The notes under the pieces were generated by a model. It made no database searches and was not told the DNA's origin. It saw only the letters and a list, made by a program, of their open reading frames with translations. The position numbers and the translations under genes are program-made. A stretch of DNA of 46,567 nt from a bacterium (GTDB taxonomy: Bacteria > Patescibacteriota > Minisyncoccia > UBA6257 > 2-01-FULL-56-20), in assembly GCA_021827685.1 (NCBI GenBank), contig JAKAUM010000013.1, forward strand, positions 1 to 46,567, given 5' to 3'. Within the stretch, counting starts at the first letter, position 1; each line of letters begins with the position of its first letter. Shown in pieces: positions 41,021-46,567 of the stretch.

Positions 41021-41578
41021 ATGGATCTCTTAAACAAAAAAGAAGGATGGGAGATAAGGACGAAACGGACGCGCCGTAGGAAGTTTCTCGAAGTCGTTGG
41101 AATATTAGCCGCGGTGGTTGCGAGTATCGGCGGGATCGCATGGTATGTCGCGACCCGCCCTACGGCGCCCCCTCCGCCTCCCGGCGAGATCATTTCGGAG
41201 ACGGGCATCCATTGGCATCCCCAGCTCACGATTACCATTAAAGGCGAGGGTCAAGTGATACCCGGAGACATTGGTATGGGCATGCAATTTGCCGGATATC
41301 CGCAGTACGATCCAATGATGATGATGACGGATATGCACACCCATGACGATTCGGGGCAGCTGCATTGGGAAATTATGAAGGGCCCCGTCACGAAAGACCA
41401 AGTGCGCCTCAGCAACTTCTTCGGCATTTGGGGCAAGACGTTCACGAGCTCATGCATTTTCACTTATTGCAACGGGCCGCAGGGCCATCTCACGTTCAAG
41501 GTCAATGGAAAGAATAACCAGGATTTTGAAAATTATCTCGTAAAAGATAACGATAAGATCGAGATTATCTTTCAATAA
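41021..41578 (+). CDS. Membrane-anchored His/Met-rich protein
   Basis: A 185-aa protein with a basic cytosolic N-terminus, one membrane helix (about 22-45), a Pro-rich linker, and an extracellular beta-rich domain. Metal-ligand clusters stand out: GIHWHPQL, then YDPMMMMTDMHTHDDSGQLHWE and TSSCIFTYC. The His-x-His, Met-rich and Cys pair pattern suggests copper or another metal. Similar IHWHPHL-type domains occur in bacteria and archaea with no settled function. It lies 10 nt after the PCYCGC-like gene. Confidence 0.65.
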   Translation: MDLLNKKEGWEIRTKRTRRRKFLEVVGILAAVVASIGGIAWYVATRPTAPPPPPGEIISETGIHWHPQLTITIKGEGQVIPGDIGMGMQFAGYPQYDPMMMMTDMHTHDDSGQLHWEIMKGPVTKDQVRLSNFFGIWGKTFTSSCIFTYCNGPQGHLTFKVNGKNNQDFENYLVKDNDKIEIIFQ

Positions 41579-41589
41579 GAGTCATACTC

Positions 41590-43170
41590 ATGGAACAACA
41601 TAATAAAAAAATGAAGACAATTATAGAGATGGTATCGTCTCTTAGTGAAGAAGAGGAGCAGACGAAAAAAGGCGGACACGTGTCAAAGGACATCGCATCG
41701 CGCACTCGATTTTTCTATGTGCTGATTGCCTACACAGCCTCCGTGGGCCTCTTTCTTCTCTTTTATTGGGGGCTTCGATTGAATGCGAGCATCGGAATGC
41801 TGATTGACAATACGTACGATAAGCCGCTCTACTTCTGGCCGTATGTTCTGCTCACGCTTGGAACCATCGCGCTCTTTGGCGTGAACATCGCTCTTTTGAC
41901 CTACCGCATCAGGAGATTCGGCTTCCCAAAACTTAGGCAGCAGGCCGGAACCGGCATAGGTTCTTTTGTGGGCCTCGCCGCTTCGGCATGTCCCATGTGC
42001 GGATCGGCAATCCTTTCCACCCTCGGCATCGCAGGCGGGCTTGCGGCGTTGCCCTTCGGAGGGCTTGAGCTAAAAACACTTTCATTCGGGTTGATGGCGC
42101 TGCCGATCTGGCTCATCCTACGCGATATGAAAAAAATGAAGTCGTTGCCCACTGATGTGCCGCCGGAAACTCTATCAGAGATGAGCGGTGAAAACACATG
42201 CCCGGTCCCGCGGGATGCCTCTTTTCAGGAAAAAGATCGGTGGTGGCTTGCCGGGACGTGTGCGCTCCTCATCATCTTCAGCGCTCTTGGATGGAATATG
42301 CTCGTGAGCGATCCGATCCTTTACGTGCACGCATCGCTAAAGAACCAAATGAATAGTTTGGGAACGAACGCCTCGACTACCGGATATCCCGTATATAGCG
42401 AGGTGGTGGCGAAGGTTCTGCCCGCGAAAGGATTTCAGAGCAAAATTGTTTTGGGAGACAGCATCGTAAAATTGGTTGAAGATGGAGTGATCGACCCGGA
42501 TAAATTTCAAGCGATTTACAAGGCGCGTGGCGGGCTGCCCGACGAATTCAAGAACGTGCTTAGTATGTCATCAACCAAGCCGATCCTTCTCACGGCGGAC
42601 AACGCCAATTTCTACGTGAACCTTCTCTGGCCCATCGGACTCTCAAACTATATGGCGACGAACAAACAGAGTCCGGTGAATGGGAAAAATCTTTTCGGGT
42701 TCGCTTCGACGGGCGGCTGGAACTTAGGAAAAGCATCGAACGGAGGAGCGTACTTCAATAAACTTGATATCGTGAATCTCACCGCCGAACAAGAAGCGCT
42801 CGTCACGAACATAGCGCAAAACTCTTACCGTCCCTGTTGTAACAATTCCACGTTTTTTCAGGACTGCAACCACGGGTCGGCCTTACTCGGCCTTCTGGAG
42901 CTTGGGGCAAGCCAAGGGCTCACGGAAGCTGACCTCTATCGCGAAGCGCTTGCCTTCAACTCATTCTGGTTTCCGCCAAATTACATCGATATCGGGCTTT
43001 ACTTCAAAGCGGTCAAAAACATTGATTGGGAAAATGTGGATCCTAAAGTGGTGCTTGGGAAAGAGTACTCAAGCGCAACTGGCAATTACCAAATTCAAGC
43101 CGATGTAGCAAAGATTCCCAATCTTATCCCTCCTGCGCCGAGTGGTGGCGGTGGAAGCTGCGGGACATAA
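41590..43170 (+). CDS. Fusion of CxxCGS membrane module and PCC-domain
   Basis: A 526-aa protein. N-terminal helices (about 40-175) include ASACPMCGSAILSTLGIAGGLAALPFGG, then LELKTLSFGL, the same motif as in the protein at 39871. After a further helix (about 217-235) a ~290-aa extracellular region ends with YRPCCNNSTFFQDCNHGSALLGLLELGA, related to the protein at 40423. It thus joins in one chain two modules that are separate genes upstream. The tail ends SCGT. No catalytic domain was recognised. Confidence 0.7.
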   Translation: MEQHNKKMKTIIEMVSSLSEEEEQTKKGGHVSKDIASRTRFFYVLIAYTASVGLFLLFYWGLRLNASIGMLIDNTYDKPLYFWPYVLLTLGTIALFGVNIALLTYRIRRFGFPKLRQQAGTGIGSFVGLAASACPMCGSAILSTLGIAGGLAALPFGGLELKTLSFGLMALPIWLILRDMKKMKSLPTDVPPETLSEMSGENTCPVPRDASFQEKDRWWLAGTCALLIIFSALGWNMLVSDPILYVHASLKNQMNSLGTNASTTGYPVYSEVVAKVLPAKGFQSKIVLGDSIVKLVEDGVIDPDKFQAIYKARGGLPDEFKNVLSMSSTKPILLTADNANFYVNLLWPIGLSNYMATNKQSPVNGKNLFGFASTGGWNLGKASNGGAYFNKLDIVNLTAEQEALVTNIAQNSYRPCCNNSTFFQDCNHGSALLGLLELGASQGLTEADLYREALAFNSFWFPPNYIDIGLYFKAVKNIDWENVDPKVVLGKEYSSATGNYQIQADVAKIPNLIPPAPSGGGGSCGT

Positions 43171-43194
43171 CATGCTGAAATTTTATTCAACGCC

Positions 43195-43431
43195 ATGAAA
43201 TGTAGCCCGAAAACAATGTTGAAGATAGGTTTTGCGCTTGCGATTGTTCTTGGTGCCGGTTTTCTTCTCATACCTCAACTCCGGCCCGCCATCATTGGCC
43301 TCGCCCCCTTCGCCCTTTTTGCGCTCTGCCCGCTCTCAATGATATTCATGATGAGCAGCATGGATAAAAGCCGGGATCATCATGATAACGCCACCGCTGA
43401 CACGTCCGAACGTAAACATCCAACGTTATAA
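43195..43431 (+). CDS. Small DUF2933-like membrane protein
   Basis: A 78-aa protein with two membrane helices (about 8-26 and 29-52), a CPLSMIFMMSSM segment and a His/Asp-rich tail (SRDHHDNATADT). This matches the look of DUF2933 proteins, which are often found with metal-resistance genes. The Cys-Pro and Met cluster in the second helix may touch metal. The family call is by resemblance only. Confidence 0.6.
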   Translation: MKCSPKTMLKIGFALAIVLGAGFLLIPQLRPAIIGLAPFALFALCPLSMIFMMSSMDKSRDHHDNATADTSERKHPTL

Positions 43432-43443
43432 AACACCATCATT

Positions 43444-44001
43444 ATGGAAGAATCAAAAAATCAAAGTAAAAAAGAGGAAGGCTTACAGGGCAGAGAATTG
43501 TATGAATTTCGGAAACACCAAAAAGACCGAGAGCGCCAGAAAGAGCAGAAAAAAGAAAGTCTGAAACAAGCTCCAAAGAAAGTCGCGAAATATTTTCCTT
43601 ATGCGCTGGGATTGATAGCCATTGCCGGAGGGATTGGATGGTTGGTGTGGAACATCGCGAATACTCCGAATTTGCCGCCCACGACGCCCGAAGGTCACAC
43701 CGAAGAATCGCCTGCGGCGCACATTATGAGCATTCCGATACCGGATACCATCCAGCGCCATATGCTGGAACATGCCGACGGCAAAGGAAAGCCCGGCATC
43801 ATCATTCAATACAATTGCACAAAATATTCTTGTGCATCAGATTTGATAGCCAAACTCACCGAACTCGTGAAGCAGTATCCGGATAACGTTTATCTTGCGC
43901 CGAACAATTACGACGGCGAAATCATCCTTACCAAGATGGGCAGCATAAAAACCCTCAGTGGTTTTGACGGCCAAGCGATCGAAGCGTTTATCGGCTCGTA
44001 A
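43444..44001 (+). CDS. DUF3105-like membrane-anchored protein
   Basis: A 185-aa protein with a long charged cytosolic N-terminus (Lys/Glu/Gln-rich, 1-50), one membrane helix (about 55-75) and an extracellular domain. The block IPIPDTIQRHMLEHADGKGKPGIIIQYNC, then YPDNVYLAPNNYDGEIILTKMG, is like DUF3105 domains (conserved LEH and VAPN-like motifs). A Cys pair (NCTKYSC) is present. It ends 9 nt before the opposing peptidase gene's end. Confidence 0.65.
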   Translation: MEESKNQSKKEEGLQGRELYEFRKHQKDRERQKEQKKESLKQAPKKVAKYFPYALGLIAIAGGIGWLVWNIANTPNLPPTTPEGHTEESPAAHIMSIPIPDTIQRHMLEHADGKGKPGIIIQYNCTKYSCASDLIAKLTELVKQYPDNVYLAPNNYDGEIILTKMGSIKTLSGFDGQAIEAFIGS

Positions 44002-44010
44002 TGCGAGGCT

Positions 44011-45222
44011 TCAAACCAGCGAGAACAAACTTTTCGTTTCGCTGAAGGCAGTTTCGTCTGTGGTATTGATCGGTTTCCCGGGCGGCGGCACAATCGCGAG
44101 CGGATTGACCAACGTGCCCGACTTTCGCACTTCGTAATGAAGATGCGGGCCGGTCGAAAGTCCGGTTGAACCCACGTAGCCGATGATCTGGCCTTGGGTT
44201 ACATGTGCGCCTATTTTGATCCCTTTGCCGAATCGCGAAAAATGCCCGTAGGTCGTCGTGTATCCTTTGTCATGGTGGATCACCACTTTATTGCCGTATT
44301 CCCCGCGCCACCCGGCGTCCGTGATTACCCCGTCTCCGATCGCGACCACCGGGGTTCCGGCTGCTGCTGCAAAATCAACGGCGCGGTGCGGTTCGATCGC
44401 TCCGTTTACGGGATCAACCCGACGGTAGGTAAAGTAGGTGCTGACATATTTGTATTGAAGCGGGAATTTCAGAAACATCCTCTTCAGCGACAGGCCATTT
44501 TCGTCATAATATCCTGCCGGGGTTTTGTCGGATTTGAAATAATAAGCGTAAAACGATTGCCCGCTGTTCACGAACTTTGCAGCCAAAATCTTTCCCGGCA
44601 TCTGGTATGTGCCGTTCAAGTAGCGCGCTTCGTAAGTCACCGCGAATGAATCTCCCTTTTGAACATGGAAAGCGAAATCAACCTGCCATGCAAAGATTTC
44701 CGAGAGGAGGATAGCGAGCTTTGGGTCTTTGTTCAAATCAATGAACGTTTGATAGACGGAACTATCGACCGTACCTTGCACTGTTTCGATTTTGGTTTCA
44801 TAAGGGATATCAACGATCTGGGCCCGCCATTGATCGCTGCTCGTGCTCTCGATTTGCAGGTTTTGGTCTGCGTTCACCGTGTAGACGATCCTTTTCAATT
44901 GGTTAGTGGTTTGATCGACGAAGAATGAGAGCAGGTTGCCTGCCGTTAATTTCGATGTGTCATAAACGTTTGCGAGCGAAGCCATAATTGATTGCTTTGT
45001 GGTGCTGCCGATCGAGCCGGGTAGTTCATTCAAAAGATCGTAAAAAGAATATCCGGCGGGTATCCGCTTGTCGATTTCCGCGAGAACGGGAGGTGGTTGC
45101 TGGGTTTGGGTTTGGACTGCCGAACTATGGTTTGGTCGGTGCAAATAAAAGAATAAGGAAAACCCTGCTACTACCAAAAACATCGCCGAGATGATTGCGC
45201 TCCAGTGACTTCTCCTTTTCAT
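44011..45222 (-). CDS. M23 (LytM) peptidase with N-terminal anchor
   Basis: A 403-aa cell wall endopeptidase. An N-terminal anchor (about 9-27) is followed by a ~240-aa alpha-beta domain like those before LytM domains in MepM-type enzymes. The M23 zinc domain has HRAVDFAAAAGTPV, YGHFSRFG and GPHLHYEVRK, with all ligands present. The start at 45222 is preferred; an ATG at 45294 lies in the csoR -35 box. It is divergent from csoR and may be expressed with the island to remodel the wall around envelope proteins. Confidence 0.85.
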   Translation of the reverse strand: MKRRSHWSAIISAMFLVVAGFSLFFYLHRPNHSSAVQTQTQQPPPVLAEIDKRIPAGYSFYDLLNELPGSIGSTTKQSIMASLANVYDTSKLTAGNLLSFFVDQTTNQLKRIVYTVNADQNLQIESTSSDQWRAQIVDIPYETKIETVQGTVDSSVYQTFIDLNKDPKLAILLSEIFAWQVDFAFHVQKGDSFAVTYEARYLNGTYQMPGKILAAKFVNSGQSFYAYYFKSDKTPAGYYDENGLSLKRMFLKFPLQYKYVSTYFTYRRVDPVNGAIEPHRAVDFAAAAGTPVVAIGDGVITDAGWRGEYGNKVVIHHDKGYTTTYGHFSRFGKGIKIGAHVTQGQIIGYVGSTGLSTGPHLHYEVRKSGTLVNPLAIVPPPGKPINTTDETAFSETKSLFSLV

Positions 45223-45287
45223 GTGATGGTGGTTCTTTAACAACGAATTAAGTGTATCGGAAAATGTATCGCTTGCCCATAGAGCTT

Positions 45288-45316
45288 TTGACATCAACAC
45301 CCCCTAGGGGTATAAT
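45288..45316 (+). promoter_or_regulatory. csoR promoter with GC-palindrome operator in the spacer
   Basis: TTGACA (45288-45293), 17-bp spacer and TATAAT (45311-45316): a perfect consensus promoter. The spacer ends CCCCCTAGGGG, containing the palindrome CCCCTAGGGG (45301-45310). CsoR-family operators are GC-tracts with AT ends, so a repressor bound here would block RNA polymerase. The start codon is 8 nt after the -10, a near-leaderless message. Confidence 0.75.
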
Positions 45317-45324
45317 GGAAGTAT

Positions 45325-45597
45325 ATGAAGAAAGAGGCAAAAAAGAAAACAGTCCGCCGCTTGAAAATCGTCCAAGGGCAACTCAAGGGGCTGATGCAAA
45401 TGGTCGAGGATGAAAAATACTGCGTTGACATTATCACCCAATCAAGCGCCATCAAAGAAGCGCTTTCTGGCGTTGAGCATCTGATCCTCGAGAACCATCT
45501 TTCTACCCACGTCATCGAGCAGATGAAATCCGGTAAAGAAAAAAAGGCGATCGAAGAGATCCTGAAGGTCTATAAACTTTCGCAAAGGAAAAAATAA
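45325..45597 (+). CDS. csoR: CsoR/RcnR-family metal-sensing repressor
   Basis: A 90-aa, all-helical DUF156 repressor. The metal site reads Cys33, His58 and His62 (YCVDIITQSS, then ENHLSTHV). The spacing equals that of CsoR (Cys-His-Cys) but the third ligand is His, as in nickel/cobalt RcnR; the extra N-terminal His of RcnR is absent. It likely represses its own promoter until a metal binds. It is followed 2 nt later by the DoxX-like gene. Whether it senses copper, nickel or another signal cannot be told from sequence. Confidence 0.92.
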   Translation: MKKEAKKKTVRRLKIVQGQLKGLMQMVEDEKYCVDIITQSSAIKEALSGVEHLILENHLSTHVIEQMKSGKEKKAIEEILKVYKLSQRKK

Positions 45598-45599
45598 TA

Positions 45600-45944
45600 A
45601 TGCCACTCTCGATATTCATTTTAAGAATTGGTCTCGGCATCACCTTCGCTTTAACGGGCGTTTTGATCCTCAAAGATGACGATAAGTGGACGCACATGGT
45701 GCCGGATTGGTTCGCCAAGTATCTGCCCTCGGCTCGTTCGTTTATGATTACCACTGCTGTGGGAGATATCTTCCTCGGCGCATGGATTTTAAGTGGCTAT
45801 TTTACGGGCATCGCCGCGCTCTTGGCGGCCTTACATCTGGCCGGAGTGCTCATTGTATCGGGAAAGAAGGAATTTCATGAAGTGTATAGGGATATCGGGC
45901 TTTTGTTTGCGTGCGTAGCGTTGGCTGTTTATTTTCTTTTATAG
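45600..45944 (+). CDS. Small DoxX-like membrane protein
   Basis: A 114-aa protein with four membrane helices (about 3-24, 46-66, 68-88 and 95-113), the size and layout of DoxX/DoxD-type proteins. ILKDDDKWTHMVPDWFAKYLP lies between helices one and two. The family includes membrane proteins linked to redox and sulfur or metal chemistry. It is co-transcribed with csoR, so it is probably metal-controlled. Confidence 0.7.
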   Translation: MPLSIFILRIGLGITFALTGVLILKDDDKWTHMVPDWFAKYLPSARSFMITTAVGDIFLGAWILSGYFTGIAALLAALHLAGVLIVSGKKEFHEVYRDIGLLFACVALAVYFLL

Positions 45945-45947
45945 ACC

Positions 45948-46037
45948 ATGGATCACAACCACCAAATAACTCAATATAGAACCATTAAGGAATCCTGGAC
46001 ATCTGGCCCGATTCGTTGCCTAATCTCTGCCTCTTAG
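45948..46037 (+). pseudogene. 29-codon remnant of a third csoR-operon gene
   Basis: An ATG 3 nt after the DoxX-like stop opens MDHNHQITQYRTIKESW and stops after 29 codons. Its tight spacing and His-rich start suggest a former metal-related gene whose rest was lost when the recombinase element arrived. It could instead be a chance reading. Confidence 0.3.
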
Positions 46038-46090
46038 TTATCGACTCGGCCAGCCTGGACGCCCAAGCGGGGTTGCGTCATCTCTTAGGT

Positions 46091-46342
46091 ATGACTAACC
46101 AAATCAAGGGGTCGGCAGGAGCGGCGACCTCAATCAACCCACCGCTGCCAGTAAAGGTCGCCTACTGTCTGTATGCACGAAAGAGTACGGAGAGTGAGGA
46201 ACAGCAAGTCCTTTCAATAGACAGCCAAATCAAGGAGATGATCAAGATCGCCGAGCGGGATGGGCTTGAGATCGCGGAAATTCGTAAGGAATCCCACTCA
46301 GCGAAAGCAGTAGGCCATCCGAAGGGCGGAGATAGAGGATAA
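46091..46342 (+). pseudogene. Truncated large serine recombinase
   Basis: Eighty-three residues of a serine site-specific recombinase N-terminal domain. VAYCLYARKSTESEEQQVLSIDSQIKEM contains the Tyr-x-Arg-x-Ser catalytic motif (Ser nucleophile in YARKS), then EIRKESHSAKAVG, after which similarity ends and a stop follows. Complete enzymes of this type have 450-550 residues. Only the catalytic start remains here, followed by hairpins and the right 124-nt repeat, so it is probably inactive. It hints at how the island arrived. Confidence 0.8.
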
Positions 46343-46345
46343 AAT

Positions 46346-46377
46346 CGAAAAATGGATTCAGAATGATCCATTTTTCG
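46346..46377. repeat. 12-bp perfect hairpin
   Basis: CGAAAAATGGAT (46346-46357) and ATCCATTTTTCG (46366-46377) with an 8-nt loop, right where the recombinase reading breaks off. It may be an end of the element that disrupted the gene or a terminator. Confidence 0.6.
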
Positions 46378-46391
46378 CCGCATAATGATGC

Positions 46392-46427
46392 GCTCACGGC
46401 CATGCGGCCATGAGCTATATTGTTTTT
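46392..46427 (+). terminator. Terminator-like hairpin
   Basis: GCTCA (46392-46396) with TGAGC (46411-46415), an inner GGCC/GGCC stem with one mismatch between them, then TATATTGTTTTT. It could end transcription running from the csoR side before it reaches the 124-nt repeat. Confidence 0.55.
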
Positions 46428-46443
46428 CCTTTCCCCACCCGCG

Positions 46444-46567
46444 CCAACCGGAACAGGGCTGTGCCCTTGTGGAGCAGTAAGCACCGTGAGCCGAGGAGAG
46501 AGAACCACGCCGCCACCATTCCTTCCCTTGACCCTTCCTTGCGGCGGGCGTGGTTCTCTCTCCGAGG
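46444..46567 (-). repeat. 124-nt inverted repeat, right copy
   Basis: Exact reverse complement of 38392-38515. It runs to the final base of the window, so its true outer boundary is unknown. Together with the left copy it brackets 8.2 kb holding the metal/thiol gene set. Confidence 0.85.

Overview
This window looks like part of a Patescibacteria (CPR) genome, most likely a GC-rich Parcubacteria-type lineage. No marker here fixes the exact group. The evidence is the mix of genes: short housekeeping proteins, a PrgI/VirB4/VirB6-type secretion operon in an otherwise streamlined gene set, type IV pilus parts, compact intergenic regions, few Shine-Dalgarno sequences, and a diversity-generating retroelement (DGR)-type target gene. 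No rRNA, convincing tRNA or CRISPR array was seen.

Layout. (1) 1-1570, minus strand: the start of an Avd-like DGR accessory gene, cut by the window edge, follows a pilin-anchored FGE/C-type-lectin-fold protein whose C-terminus looks like a DGR variable region. (2) 1605-4511, minus strand: ruvB and the pilus ATPase pilB, separated by a strongly folded stretch that has its own consensus promoter on the plus strand (candidate ncRNA). (3) 4554-9164, plus strand: a secreted glycine-zipper protein, yebC-ruvC, a very acidic 60-aa protein and a class A penicillin-binding protein. (4) 9171-13637: the classic origin neighbourhood, with dnaN and dnaA on minus, and rpmH-rnpA-yidC-jag on plus. DnaA-box-like sites and an AT-rich block lie in the gaps. 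(5) 13613-25659, minus strand: ten genes forming a type IV secretion-like apparatus (VirB6-like, PrgI, split VirB4, VirB2-like, and secreted or surface proteins), with no relaxase or VirD4 in view. (6) 25703-38226: housekeeping genes rsmA, a UvrD-type helicase, a LysM-M23 peptidase, yifB/comM, a DksA/TraR zinc-finger gene, yraN, nusA, a proton pyrophosphatase gene, clpP, tyrS and an isochorismatase-fold hydrolase. (7) 38227-46567: an accessory island bounded by a perfect 124-nt inverted repeat and ending in a truncated serine recombinase.

The island is the strongest candidate for an undescribed system. It carries a DsbA-like oxidase, two membrane proteins sharing a CxxCGS motif, a Cys-rich domain found once alone and once fused to that membrane module, His/Met-rich anchored proteins, DUF2933-like and DUF3105-like proteins, an M23 peptidase, and a CsoR/RcnR-family metal sensor whose likely operator lies inside its own promoter. 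Together these suggest envelope metal (perhaps copper) and thiol handling, though no step is proven.

Across the window many genes have a -10 hexamer only 6-8 nt before the start codon, which predicts widespread leaderless transcription. A few genes (for example at 4648 and 39871) have ordinary Shine-Dalgarno sequences instead.
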